A stretch of 64,000 nucleotides of DNA from Sphingobium fluviale (GCF_004122115.1 NZ_SBKP01000001.1:401975-465974); one strand, 5' to 3'; shown: positions 47,165 to 56,725, counted from the stretch's first letter. Program-made: numbers and translations. The notes: generated from the letters alone by a model not told the origin.

Positions 47165-49618
47165 TCACTTCGCGATCAGATTGAGGTTCAGCGCCCCGCA
47201 CTGGCACCGGACGCCGCCCTTGGGACCGCGCTCGGGCGTTACCGAATACATTTGCTCGCAAGTCGGGCACTCGAAGGTGGCGACGAGCGCGCGGAAAGCC
47301 GTGACGACCGGAGCGAAGTCGCCTTTCCCGAGGTCCGCCCAGGCGTTGTAGTGCACGCCGGTGTTAACCTGCCATTGATCGACGTTCGTCGCCTGCTTGG
47401 CCGCTGTGAAATCTGCCTCGCGCGCGACGATGGCGGCGACGACGTCGCTCTGCCCCCACGAGTTCGCGACGTCCTTCGCCTTCCTGAGCAACTTCCCGAA
47501 TTCGCCTATCGCCGCAGGCAGCGTGTCGCCGAGCATGAATAGGGCGTCACCCCTGAACTCCACCGGCGCGCGCAGCCGATGGCAGGTCTCTGCCGCGTAG
47601 TATTCCAGGAAACGCCGCAGCATGCCGGCGGCCTTGCTTACCTCGTTCAAGGCGAGATGAGCGTCGATCTCGTCCCACACCGACGCATTCGTCCACTCCG
47701 TAGGTCCGGTCTCGACCGTCCAGGTCCGGAAGTGGGCCAGCCCCTTCGACTTGATAATGCCCTCGGCCCGCATGTGCCGCAGCCACACGTCGTCGTGCGT
47801 CGTGAAAATGAACTGCGTATCTGGGAAACGGTCCTTGAGCAGCGTGCAGACCTCGCGACGGTGGCCCTTATCGACCGACATGAGCACGTCGTCGAGCACC
47901 GCAAACGTGAAACCGGTGCCCAGCAGATGCTTCATCAACGAGAGGTAAAGGCACAGCCCCATCCCATCTTGGTGACCCTCGCTGTGATAGGCGCCGGGCG
48001 GGAACTTGCCGCGGCCGTAGAAGTCGACGTCAAACGCCAGTTTGCCGATTGAGGGGAGCAGGGCGGCGGTGAAGCCGGACTCGTCGTCACTGTTGATGAC
48101 GCGGTAGCATTCGGCGAACTCGTCCTGGACCTCCTCGTAGATCGTCTCCAGCGCCTTCGTCGTCGTGGCCCCAAATATCTCGAAGGCCTTGGCGGAGCGC
48201 TCGGCCCTCGCCCTGCCAACGGCGAGCGCCTGACGGGCCCTGCGGAACTGGTCGAGCCGCTCCTGCCCGACCGTCAGGAAGTCGCGGGCCGCGTCTTGCA
48301 CGCTGGGTTCCGGGAGGGCCGCCACCGCCGCGGACAGGGTCCCTATCGCCCCATCCAGATCGGGCACGCTGCCGGCGACGCCCAGCACCGCCACCGTGTC
48401 CTCGATCGGAAGGAACGCCTCCAGCTGTCGGTAGCGACCCAGAAGCACCTGCTTGAAGTCGACCAGCGCCTTCACGTCCAATGGCGGTGTGAACCCCTGC
48501 GAGTCCGTGATCGTGGCGGCAATCGCCGTCCCGGCCTCCCGGATCAGATCCAGGACGGGCACCATGCGCTCTTGGATCGCGCGCTTTCGCGCGGAGATGT
48601 CCGCGAGGTGGGACAGCTTGCCGCGAAGGTGGGCGACGAAGCCTGCCTCGTCGAACGCCTTGTCGCACACCGGGCAATTCTCGCCGTCGTAAAGGTCGAG
48701 CGCCGTCGTGAGCAGACCCTCCTCCTTCACGCCGCTCACCGTCGACGGGTCGGCGGCCAACTCCGTCAGCGATCCTGCGATCGCCGCGCACTCCGTGGAC
48801 ACCGTTAAGGCGATCATGGCCGCGAGCGCCGCCCGCAGCGTGGCGATGTTCTCGAGGGCCTGGACCTTGATGACGCGCGACCTGATGCCACTTGTCCCCG
48901 TGGTCGCGAGTCCGTCGACGAGCGACGTGGTGGCGAGGAGGTCGTCGAGCGGACCGAGCCCCAGTATCGCCCGGCTTGGGTTGACCGCAGCGAGTATCGC
49001 GACCTTGCCGACTTGGGTCAGCCCGAGCGCGGTTCTGAGAAGCTGGGTCGCCTCGGCCTCGTGCCGTTCGAGCGGCTTCATCTCCCTTGCATAGGCGTTC
49101 GCGATCTTCTGCAGCACCACCCGCAACTTCTCGACGTCGCCGAGCTGGAGAAGGGCCTGAACCTCCTTGGCGCGGTCGCCCGGCTCGGAAAGCACGAATC
49201 GTATGAGCTCGCGTCTCGACAGCACGAACTCGGGATGCGCCTTCACTTGTTCGAAGACCGCAAGGACGTCGGGATCGGCCGGCGTGATCGTCGGGGCGTT
49301 GAGGCCCTTCACCGACCGGTGGATCGATGCCTTCTTGCCGTTGAGCGAAGGGATGGTGACGTCGATCGTGACCGTCGCGAGGTCGGGCTTGTTCTGCGAG
49401 TCCACGTGCGGACCGTGCTGCTTGACCGAGAGGTTGCCGGTGCCCCGGCCCGACAGGCGGGAGATGTTCCCGGTGAGTCCGAACTCGATCGCGTCGACGA
49501 TCCCGCTCTTGCCTGTCCCGTTCGGCCCGCAGGCGGCGAAGTTCTCGCCGTTGAGCGCCAGCGTCAGGTCGCGGATGCCGCGAAACTCGCGGATCGAGAT
49601 CTGCTGGATCCGGATCAT
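47165..49618 (-). CDS. Rad50/SbcC-like ABC ATPase with zinc hook
   Basis: An 817-residue SMC-type ATPase: Walker A GPNGTGKS (31-38), a coiled-coil and hook region with CPVC (315-318), signature HSEGHQDG (545-552), Walker B FAVLDD (572-577), D-loop SVD and switch His in TTHDD (606-610). An extra C-terminal 200 residues end in a zinc ribbon (FECPTCEQ then RCQCGALN). Such ATPases sense or handle DNA ends in defence systems such as Lamassu and ABC-three-component loci. It overlaps the upstream 68-residue gene by 4 bp and precedes the large putative effector by 130 bp. Confidence 0.88.
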   Translation of the reverse strand: MIRIQQISIREFRGIRDLTLALNGENFAACGPNGTGKSGIVDAIEFGLTGNISRLSGRGTGNLSVKQHGPHVDSQNKPDLATVTIDVTIPSLNGKKASIHRSVKGLNAPTITPADPDVLAVFEQVKAHPEFVLSRRELIRFVLSEPGDRAKEVQALLQLGDVEKLRVVLQKIANAYAREMKPLERHEAEATQLLRTALGLTQVGKVAILAAVNPSRAILGLGPLDDLLATTSLVDGLATTGTSGIRSRVIKVQALENIATLRAALAAMIALTVSTECAAIAGSLTELAADPSTVSGVKEEGLLTTALDLYDGENCPVCDKAFDEAGFVAHLRGKLSHLADISARKRAIQERMVPVLDLIREAGTAIAATITDSQGFTPPLDVKALVDFKQVLLGRYRQLEAFLPIEDTVAVLGVAGSVPDLDGAIGTLSAAVAALPEPSVQDAARDFLTVGQERLDQFRRARQALAVGRARAERSAKAFEIFGATTTKALETIYEEVQDEFAECYRVINSDDESGFTAALLPSIGKLAFDVDFYGRGKFPPGAYHSEGHQDGMGLCLYLSLMKHLLGTGFTFAVLDDVLMSVDKGHRREVCTLLKDRFPDTQFIFTTHDDVWLRHMRAEGIIKSKGLAHFRTWTVETGPTEWTNASVWDEIDAHLALNEVSKAAGMLRRFLEYYAAETCHRLRAPVEFRGDALFMLGDTLPAAIGEFGKLLRKAKDVANSWGQSDVVAAIVAREADFTAAKQATNVDQWQVNTGVHYNAWADLGKGDFAPVVTAFRALVATFECPTCEQMYSVTPERGPKGGVRCQCGALNLNLIAK

Positions 49619-49821
49619 TGCGAGTCGGGGAAGAGGGCGTTTCGCACAGCCGGCTCGGCGAACACGCCATCGACGAGCACGAGCTTTCTGAGCTGCTCCG
49701 CACACTCGCCGAAGTCGTCGACCCGCTCGAGTTCGTCAAAGAAGGAAGACAAGACCGCACCGGCGACGTTCGTCACGCGAATCTGCTCGCCCTCAGGTTC
49801 AAGCTGATCAGAAGTCTCCAT
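49615..49821 (-). CDS. Small protein preceding the ABC ATPase (candidate middle component)
   Basis: The 68-residue protein is acidic and helical: METSDQLEPEGEQIRVTNVA, a helix with SSFFDELERVDDFGECAEQL and a C-terminal LVDGVFAEPAVRNALFPD. It starts after AGGA, and its stop overlaps the ATPase start (ATGA), so translation is coupled. Size and position match the small middle component that ABC-three-component conflict systems place beside the ATPase, but I cannot prove homology. Confidence 0.7.
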   Translation of the reverse strand: METSDQLEPEGEQIRVTNVAGAVLSSFFDELERVDDFGECAEQLRKLVLVDGVFAEPAVRNALFPDSQ

Positions 49822-50084
49822 GCTGTCTCAATCCTACCGCCGCGGCCCCGCTGGAGTAGTCCGCAAGACAGCCTCCGAAGAATGTAACTTCGAAATGCCC
49901 GATCAAACAAGCGAGCACGGATTCAAACTTACCAAAATACGAACTTAGCCGGGGCCCTGTCCCATAAAATGGCCGATTCCGACATAACACGACATTCCTG
50001 CTGCCTATGGGAACGGCATATTTTGGTCGGATCCTGCCGATCAATCCCGCAACAAATGTTGACCGGTCAGTGGCACGGTCACTG

Positions 50085-50666
50085 TCAGCACCACGGTTCC
50101 CGACGCCCGGTCCATGTGCGAGCCAGCCCCTCACGCACAAGCTGATCGCCAAGTGATTGGCCGCCCCGAACAACGACCCGAAGCTTACGCCCAAATCGGT
50201 CTTCGTCGCGGTTTCCGATCGGCCGGACCTCGAAAGCGCCTTCGTTCAACAGGTCGCGAAGCCGGTAAGTCGCCTTCATACCAAGCTGATACTCAGAATC
50301 ACACTTGGGTTCGCTGATCTCGGGGGTGTCGATGTCTGCGATCCTGATCTTCTCGCCCTCGAGCCAGAAGGTATCTCCATCAACGACGCAGGTGCTGCGT
50401 GTGATTCCGCAGACCTCGAAGCGCGGTGAGGTGCTTCCGGCCATCAGCGAAAGCTTATTTGCGAGTTCTGAGGGGCCGATCGAGGTCAGACCGGACACTG
50501 GCCAGTTCAATGCCAACATACCCCCAGCGAATACGATCGAGAACGCGCCTAGACTCAACATCCACTCCTTGCGCCGACGTTTGTCGTGCTGCTTCTTAAG
50601 TCTGTCGCGGAAATCGAAGCGAACGACATTGTCATCCTTTGTGCCTCGACCTTCTTTTCGAGCCAT
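50085..50666 (-). CDS. Membrane-anchored thermonuclease (SNase family)
   Basis: The 193-residue protein has a short basic cytoplasmic N-terminus, one membrane helix (about 37-58) and a staphylococcal-nuclease domain with VVDGDTFWLEGEKIRIADIDTPEI in abbreviated motif DGDT...RIADIDTPE, catalytic Arg in the middle and FGRKLRVV near the end. It would degrade nucleic acid outside the inner membrane. SNase genes are frequent on conjugative elements. The ATG at 50666 is preferred to a TTG just before it. Confidence 0.88.
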   Translation of the reverse strand: MARKEGRGTKDDNVVRFDFRDRLKKQHDKRRRKEWMLSLGAFSIVFAGGMLALNWPVSGLTSIGPSELANKLSLMAGSTSPRFEVCGITRSTCVVDGDTFWLEGEKIRIADIDTPEISEPKCDSEYQLGMKATYRLRDLLNEGAFEVRPIGNRDEDRFGRKLRVVVRGGQSLGDQLVREGLARTWTGRREPWC

Positions 50667-50726
50667 CAAACTTGGCCTTCCCTACTCAAGCAATCGCTTC
50701 TTCATTTATCCATAGACGAACGCCTT

Positions 50727-51320
50727 TCATATGCGCGAGCCAATTGCTTGCCATCGTTCAAGCACGCTGCGGACATAGCCGGGCGTCTCGCTGTTTCTGG
50801 GAATGCCGCCAGCTCGCGAAACCGCTCCAGGTCCAGCATTATAGGCAGCGAGGGCGAGATGTATCTGCCCAAACTTGTCCAGCATCTCGCGCAAGTAGCG
50901 TGCCCCGCCATCAATGCTCGCAACAGGATCATGCCGGTTAGTTATGCCGAGGTAGCGAGCCGTGCCTGGCATCAGCTGCGCCAGCCCCGCCGCGCCAGCG
51001 GGGCTGATCGCCATCGGATTGAAGCGCGATTCAGTCCAGATCAACGCCTGCAGCAAGCCAGTGGGTAGGCCATATCGAAGCTCTGCCTCCCGCACATTCG
51101 CCAAATAGATCACCTCGCGGAACGAGGGCGCGAACGCCGCCTTGCGCAGACTCAAGTTCATCTCACCGTGTGCCGGAATGGCCGGCTCGACAGCCTCAGG
51201 CTCTACAGGGGTCGGTCGATGTTCGAATATCGCGAAGGATGGCGTGTCTGCTTGGGCTGAAACCTGCACCGCGGAAACGCCCATCAGGAGCATCCCGATC
51301 CTTCCAAATCTGATCATCAT
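50727..51320 (-). CDS. Lytic transglycosylase (SLT domain)
   Basis: A 197-residue exported muramidase: signal peptide (IGMLLMGVSAVQVSAQA), then an SLT/GH23 domain with the catalytic Glu in ALIWTESRFNP, the AGAAGLAQLMPGTA motif and ALAAYNAGPGAV. Such small enzymes open peptidoglycan for conjugative pores (VirB1 role), which fits the island. I choose the tandem ATG at 51320; a TTG at 51368 adds an unconserved leader. It diverges from the Toprim gene. Confidence 0.9.
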   Translation of the reverse strand: MMIRFGRIGMLLMGVSAVQVSAQADTPSFAIFEHRPTPVEPEAVEPAIPAHGEMNLSLRKAAFAPSFREVIYLANVREAELRYGLPTGLLQALIWTESRFNPMAISPAGAAGLAQLMPGTARYLGITNRHDPVASIDGGARYLREMLDKFGQIHLALAAYNAGPGAVSRAGGIPRNSETPGYVRSVLERWQAIGSRI

Positions 51321-51455
51321 CCATCTCGTCGCATTGCCTCGAATCGAAACGGAACGTAAAGTGAACAAATGGGTGTAGGAAAGTTATATTACGCGCGCGA
51401 TTGGGAGGAGAGGTCGCTCGCAAGGGGGCGGTATTTAGAGCTTGAGGAGCCCCGC

Positions 51456-52364
51456 ATGTCCCACGCGTTATCCAGTCCTACTAGCTTGTCCCTTGCTTCA
51501 GCAGCAAAGCAGCTTTGCGAGGAGCTGGGAGGGTATTGGTCCGGCTCCAAGGGCATGGCGCGATGTCCCTCCCACGATGATCGAACGCCCTCGCTCAGCG
51601 TAACTTTGGGACGACGCGCGATCCTCTTTCATTGTTTCGCGGGCTGCAGCCAGCATCAGGTGCTGACTGCACTTGCCGCTCGAGGTGTTTCGCCGGGGAG
51701 CTTCTTTGCTGGGAAGGTCGAAGTCGAGCCAGGTGCCAATGTCGGCAAGCCAGCATACCACGTGTTTGCAGAGCGAATTTGGCGTGAAGCAACGCCAATC
51801 GACGGCACTCCCGCCAAAACCTATCTCCAGGCCCGCGGCATCCGTGCCGTCTCTCGCGCGCTCAGATTTCACCCTCGTACCCCGCTCGGACCGAAGGGGA
51901 ACACGCAATACCTGCCTGCTCTGATCGCGGCAGTGACGATGGATCATGGGCTGGTCGGAATTCACCGCACGTTTCTCAACCCTCTGAGGCCCGCAGTGCC
52001 CCCTTTCGCCAACCCCAAGCGCGCACTCGGGAGCTTGGCATCAGGCGCAGTTCGCCTCTTCGAACCTGTCGACGGGCGGCTCGGCCTTGCCGAAGGGATC
52101 GAGAGCGCGCTCGCTGCCAAGGCCTTGACCCAGATCCCTTGCTGGGCCTCGCTCGGCAATGAGCGTTTTGGCCTCGTGTCGATCCCGGAAAGCGTCAGCG
52201 AATTGCATCTGTTCGTCGACCATGATGCAGGCGGCGACATTGCCGAGGAACGCGCGCGCAGCGCCTACGCCTGTGAGAACCGAACGATCGTCACGCGTCG
52301 CCCGCGCGGTCACGGGAAAGACTGGAACGACGCCTTGCAAGCGTGGCTGCGGTCCAAGTCCTGA
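51456..52364 (+). CDS. Primase-like CHC2/Toprim protein
   Basis: A 302-residue protein with a zinc-finger-like N-terminus (GMARCPSHDDRTPSLSV, then LFHCFAGCS), the layout of plasmid and phage DNA primases, followed by a DUF7146-like middle and a Toprim_3 domain (LGLAEGIESALAA, LHLFVDHDAGGDIA). It probably synthesises or handles primers for transfer or replication of the element. The ATG at 51456 follows GAGGAG. The helicase gene follows on the same strand. Confidence 0.88.
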   Translation: MSHALSSPTSLSLASAAKQLCEELGGYWSGSKGMARCPSHDDRTPSLSVTLGRRAILFHCFAGCSQHQVLTALAARGVSPGSFFAGKVEVEPGANVGKPAYHVFAERIWREATPIDGTPAKTYLQARGIRAVSRALRFHPRTPLGPKGNTQYLPALIAAVTMDHGLVGIHRTFLNPLRPAVPPFANPKRALGSLASGAVRLFEPVDGRLGLAEGIESALAAKALTQIPCWASLGNERFGLVSIPESVSELHLFVDHDAGGDIAEERARSAYACENRTIVTRRPRGHGKDWNDALQAWLRSKS

Positions 52365-52371
52365 CGAGAAG

Positions 52372-52432
52372 AGAGGGGAGAAGGCTTTTGACCTGATGAA
52401 GCCCGGCCAGTGGACTGGGCTTCGTCAGGAGG
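52372..52432 (+). promoter_or_regulatory. SD-sequestering leader, copy A (helicase gene)
   Basis: An AGAGGGGAG box (52372-52380) is followed by CCTGATGAAGCC (52392-52403), which pairs with GGCTTCGTCAGG (52418-52429) over 12 bp with one T-G pair. The 3' arm covers the ribosome site AGGAGG (52427-52432), 6 bases before the ATG at 52439. Copies B and C precede parB and ardC. Confidence 0.7.
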
Positions 52433-52438
52433 TTCCAA

Positions 52439-55400
52439 ATGCTCAGCTCTGTTCCCGCTCTGTTGCTTCCCCCACCATCTGAACCGCTAGTTCTGCTAGC
52501 TGCTCGCACCATCGCCGCACACCTAGCATCCGGCGAACCGATCACGCGTCGGCTGTTGCATACGCTTTTGACCGATCATTTCGGGGGCACAGACGCAGAT
52601 GGGCGCTGGTCAGTGCGCGATGCGCATATCGCGTTGGAATTGGCTCAGACCAAATTCCTGCAGGCCGCCCCACAGATCGACCTTGCCGCTTCGGCAGCCG
52701 ACGCCGACCGGATGTTTACGGCGTTGGAATCCGTGCTGCCGACCCAGATCAATCGCAGCGACGAGCAGATCGAATGGCAGCAGTTCGCAACACCGCCGCG
52801 CCTTGGCTGGCTTGCCGCCCGGGCCTGTGCCCTGGCCACGGGCGAGCTCGTCCTGGAACCCTCGGCCGGAACCGGGATGCTCGCGGTCTGGGCGGCCAAG
52901 GCTGGCTTGAGCCTTGATCTCAACGAAATCTCGCCGCTTCGCCGCGATTGCCTGAGCGCCTTGTTCCCTGCGGCCCGAGTGACCGGCCATGACGCTGAGC
53001 TGATCGACGAACTGCTCGATCAAGCCATCATCCCGAGCGTCGTCTTGATGAACCCTCCCTATTCCCATGGCATTGAGCGAGGGCACGATAGTCGCACTGG
53101 CTCGCGCCATCTGCGGTCAGCCTGGAACCGTCTGGCGTCCGGGGGGCGGCTTGTCGCGATCATGCCTGAATGGTTCGACTGCGCGAAGTTCCTGGCGGGG
53201 CTGAAGGGACCGATCTCGCTGCGGCTCAATGCCGCCGTCGAACGCGCGTTCGTCAGGCAGGGCACCGGCATCGCCACGCGGCTGTTGGTCTTCGACAAGG
53301 TGGAAGGCTCCAATGAACCTGTCGCTATCCGCACAAACGACTTTCGCCAGCTGGTCGATCTTGTCGATGCTTTGCCGGCTCGCGCCAGCTTGGAGGCTGT
53401 TACCGAGCACTCGAGCCTTCCGGCTCGTGCGCCGTTTCGTCTGGTCGCCGCACCGCGCAGGCCGATGCCATCACCAGGCAGGGTCACTCCTGCAGCCTCC
53501 ACCATCGGCTCGCTCACATACCGGTCGCTCGAAACCCCTGCGCCGCTTGCCCCTCAGGTCGGCCACTATCTGCCTTATCGCCCCAGCAGGATCGTGATCG
53601 ATGACGCAGCCGAGCATCCAACGCCGCTCGTCGAGTCCGTCGCTATGGGGTCGATCGCCGCACCGATGCCCGAAGCGGTGCCGCAGCTGCCCGACGGGCT
53701 GGTTGCCAAGGGGCTGCTGTCTGCTGCCCAGGCAGAGACTCTGATCTACGCGGCAAGCGCCCATGCGCGCGAACTTCCCGGCCGGTTCGACCCCGAGGAC
53801 AAGGGCTGCTCGCTCAAGGCATCGGCGGAAGGCCAGACCTACCGGCAGGGCTATTTCCTTGGGGACGGAACGGGTGCCGGCAAGGGCCGTCAGGTTGCCA
53901 GCGTCATCCTCGATCGCTGGGTGCGCGGTGAACGCCGCCATATCTGGATTTCGAAGAACGAGGCACTGCTGGAAGATGCCCGGCGCGACTGGGCAGCGCT
54001 CGGCGGCCTGCCGATCGATATCCAGCCTCTGGTTTCCTGGAAACTCGGCACCCCCATCGCCATGCGCGATGGCATTCTCTTCGTGACCTACCCGACCCTG
54101 CGTTCGGGCCGAAACGATGCAACCCGCCTCGACCAGATCCTGGCTTGGGCTGGTGAGGATTTCGACGGCGTAATCGTGTTCGACGAGGCGCACGCCATGG
54201 CCAATGCCGCTGGCGGGGAAGGATCGCGGGGCAAGGTAAAGGGTTCCGAGCAGGGTATCGCCGGCGTGCGCCTGCAGAACCTCCTGCCCTGCGCACGGGT
54301 GCTCTACGCTTCGGCAACCGGCGCATCCGACGTCAACAATTTGGCCTATGCGACGCGCCTTGGCCTGTGGGGGCCGGAGACCGCCTTCGCCAATCGTGAG
54401 GCCTTCGTCGCAGACATTCGTGACGGCGGGATCGCAGCGATGGAGCTGGTTGCCCGGGACCTGAAGTCGCTAGGCCTATACACCGCGCGTGCATTGTCCT
54501 TCGCCGGCGTCGAATACGAGATCCTCGAGCATCGCCTGAGCGAGGATCAGATCGCGGTCTATGATGCCTATGCCGAGGCCTGGGCGATCATTCACGCCAA
54601 CCTGCGCGACGCGCTGGAGGCTACCCGCATCGTCGACAGCGAAACCGGAGGGACGCTCAACTCCGGTGCCAAGTCCGCAGCGCTGTCGATCTTCGAGGGA
54701 ACCAAGCAGCGCTTCTTTGCGCAACTGCTTCTGTCGATGAAACTGCCGAGCCTATTACCAGCCATCGACGGTGCGCTTGCCGATGGGAAGGCCGTGGTCG
54801 TCCAGCTCGTCTCGACCGCAGAAGCCATGCTTAACCGACGGCTTGCCGACCTCTCGGACGAAGAGCGCGAAGCGCTGGAGATTGATCTGTCCCCGCGGGA
54901 ATATGTGATCGACTATCTCGCAAAGAGCTTTCCTGTTCGCCTGATGGCGGTGTTCACCGACGAAAACGGCAATCCTCGCTCCGAGCCGATGAGCGACGAA
55001 CACGGCGCGCCGGTGCTCTGCCGATCGGCACTCGCCGCGCGCGACCGGATGATCGAGCAGCTTTGCGCTTTACCGCCCATCGCGACCGCGCTTGATGCCA
55101 TCATCGAACGCTTCGGCGTGGATCAGGTGGCGGAAGTGACCGGCCGGACACGCCGGCTCATCGTCGGCCGCGATGGTTGTCAGAAACTCCAATCCCGGTC
55201 ACCGCGCGCCAACGTCGCTGAAACGCAGGCTTTCATGGACGGCAGCAAGCGCATCCTCGTCTTTTCCGACGCCGGGGGAACGGGGCGTAGCTACCATGCC
55301 GATCTCGCAGCCAAGAACCAGGCCCGCCGCGTTCATTTCCTGCTCGAGCCAGGATGGCGGGCTGACGCCGCAATCCAGGGGCTCGGACGGACCAATCGCA

Positions 55401-56680
55401 CCAATCAGGCATCAGCGCCGCTGTTCAGGCCAGTGACGACCGATGTGCGCGGCGAGCGCCGTTTCATCTCGACGATCGCGCGGCGCCTCGACAGTCTCGG
55501 CGCTCTGACGCGCGGGCAGCGGCAGACCGGTGGCCAGAACCTGTTCGACCCGGCCGACAATCTCGAAAGCATCTACGCCAAGGAAGCGCTCCACCGCTGG
55601 TTCGGCCTGTTGTTCACCGGTAAGCTCGAAGCGGTTAGCCTCGGGCGCTTTCAGGACCTGACAGGCCTCAGAATTGAAGCACCCGACGGGTCGATGGTCG
55701 ATGATCTTCCGTCGATCCAGCGCTGGCTCAACCGCATCCTCGCACTTCCCATCGCCTTGCAGAACGCGATCTTCGATGAGTTCATGGGGCTGGTCGAGGC
55801 GCGGATTGATGCCGCGCGTCAGGCCGGCACGCTCGATCTCGGCCTTGAGACCATCGCGGTCGAGGACTTCACGGTCCTGTCGGACACGCTGCTGCGGACG
55901 GATCCGGCGTCGGGCGCGACCACCCATCTGCTGGAACTGGAAATCGCCCGGGCCCTGAAGCCGCTGACGCTGAAGAGGCTCGAAGAGCTCCACGGCCTCG
56001 CTCGGCAGCGGCAGCGACCTGTTCGGAACGCCCGTTCAGGCCGGGTTGCCTTGCTCGTACCCGCCCGCAGCATTCTTGCCGATGACGGCAGGCGCGTGTC
56101 CCGCTTCGAGCTGCTGCGCCCGCTGAAGCGCAGCCACATCACCGAGGATCAGCTGGCTGAAAGCAGCTGGGAGCACATCCCTGTGGGCGAGTTCCGCGAA
56201 GCCTGGACCGCCGAGGTCGATGAAGCGCGGTCGAGCCACAAGCGCGAGCGCCTCTATCTTGCGACAGGCCTCCTGCTGCCAGTCTGGGACAAGCTCCCGT
56301 CCGATTTCGTAAGGGTCAGCCGCATCTCAGCGGCGGATGGCCGGTCGCTCCTTGGCCGGGAGGTTCCTCTCCATTGTGTTCCGGAACTGTGCCGGGCGCT
56401 GGGTCTGGAACGCGAGCAAACGCTTTCCGCCGACGACATCGTCCAGACCGTTCTGGCGACCGGCCGCCCCATGGAATTCGCCGGCCGTGAGCAGCTCATG
56501 GCCAAGCGCAGCCTGGTCAATGGCTCACAGCGAATTGAACTGACCGGATGGAGCGTAGCCCGTCTTGACTGGTACAAGGCTCAAGGGTGTTTCACGGAAA
56601 TCATCCGCTACCAGACGCGGCTGTTCGTACCTATCGAACGGGCGGCGAGCGTGATTGCCAGATTGGCATCATCCTCATAG
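52439..56680 (+). CDS. Fused DNA methyltransferase-like / strawberry-notch helicase
   Basis: A 1413-residue protein. The N-terminal part has a methyltransferase fold with motif I (LEPSAGTGML, about 141-150) and the amino-methyltransferase motif MNPPYS (about 203). A strawberry-notch-type NTPase follows, with Walker A GDGTGAGKGRQ (about 478), a DEAH box (581), and the SNO C-terminal domain with QGLGRTNRTNQ (about 980). Such giant proteins are carried by large plasmids and phages, where they may protect or remodel incoming DNA. The start follows AGGAGG in a structured leader. Confidence 0.9.
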   Translation: MLSSVPALLLPPPSEPLVLLAARTIAAHLASGEPITRRLLHTLLTDHFGGTDADGRWSVRDAHIALELAQTKFLQAAPQIDLAASAADADRMFTALESVLPTQINRSDEQIEWQQFATPPRLGWLAARACALATGELVLEPSAGTGMLAVWAAKAGLSLDLNEISPLRRDCLSALFPAARVTGHDAELIDELLDQAIIPSVVLMNPPYSHGIERGHDSRTGSRHLRSAWNRLASGGRLVAIMPEWFDCAKFLAGLKGPISLRLNAAVERAFVRQGTGIATRLLVFDKVEGSNEPVAIRTNDFRQLVDLVDALPARASLEAVTEHSSLPARAPFRLVAAPRRPMPSPGRVTPAASTIGSLTYRSLETPAPLAPQVGHYLPYRPSRIVIDDAAEHPTPLVESVAMGSIAAPMPEAVPQLPDGLVAKGLLSAAQAETLIYAASAHARELPGRFDPEDKGCSLKASAEGQTYRQGYFLGDGTGAGKGRQVASVILDRWVRGERRHIWISKNEALLEDARRDWAALGGLPIDIQPLVSWKLGTPIAMRDGILFVTYPTLRSGRNDATRLDQILAWAGEDFDGVIVFDEAHAMANAAGGEGSRGKVKGSEQGIAGVRLQNLLPCARVLYASATGASDVNNLAYATRLGLWGPETAFANREAFVADIRDGGIAAMELVARDLKSLGLYTARALSFAGVEYEILEHRLSEDQIAVYDAYAEAWAIIHANLRDALEATRIVDSETGGTLNSGAKSAALSIFEGTKQRFFAQLLLSMKLPSLLPAIDGALADGKAVVVQLVSTAEAMLNRRLADLSDEEREALEIDLSPREYVIDYLAKSFPVRLMAVFTDENGNPRSEPMSDEHGAPVLCRSALAARDRMIEQLCALPPIATALDAIIERFGVDQVAEVTGRTRRLIVGRDGCQKLQSRSPRANVAETQAFMDGSKRILVFSDAGGTGRSYHADLAAKNQARRVHFLLEPGWRADAAIQGLGRTNRTNQASAPLFRPVTTDVRGERRFISTIARRLDSLGALTRGQRQTGGQNLFDPADNLESIYAKEALHRWFGLLFTGKLEAVSLGRFQDLTGLRIEAPDGSMVDDLPSIQRWLNRILALPIALQNAIFDEFMGLVEARIDAARQAGTLDLGLETIAVEDFTVLSDTLLRTDPASGATTHLLELEIARALKPLTLKRLEELHGLARQRQRPVRNARSGRVALLVPARSILADDGRRVSRFELLRPLKRSHITEDQLAESSWEHIPVGEFREAWTAEVDEARSSHKRERLYLATGLLLPVWDKLPSDFVRVSRISAADGRSLLGREVPLHCVPELCRALGLEREQTLSADDIVQTVLATGRPMEFAGREQLMAKRSLVNGSQRIELTGWSVARLDWYKAQGCFTEIIRYQTRLFVPIERAASVIARLASSS

Positions 56681-56725
56681 GCTGTTGCCAAATGGCATTA
56701 TCTAGCATATATGATGCCAAATGGA
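56656..56725. promoter_or_regulatory. Three operator-like repeats before the RES-Xre operon
   Basis: TGCCA-GAT-TGGCA (56656-56668), TGCCA-AA-TGGCA (56686-56697) and the part-copy TGCCAAATGGA (56715-56725) recur every 29-30 bp, i.e. on one helix face. The first lies inside the 3' end of the helicase gene and the last 8 bases before the antitoxin ATG. Autoregulation by the antitoxin is likely. Confidence 0.65.

Noticed and set aside
48087..49760. 557-residue minus-strand frame
   Set aside because: It overlaps the ABC ATPase in another frame, is dominated by Arg, Gly and Ala, and lacks the ATPase motifs that the chosen frame shows.
49808..50194. 128-residue minus-strand frame between the small protein and the SNase gene
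   Set aside because: It overlaps the thermonuclease end, has no ribosome site, and its composition is that of a chance frame.
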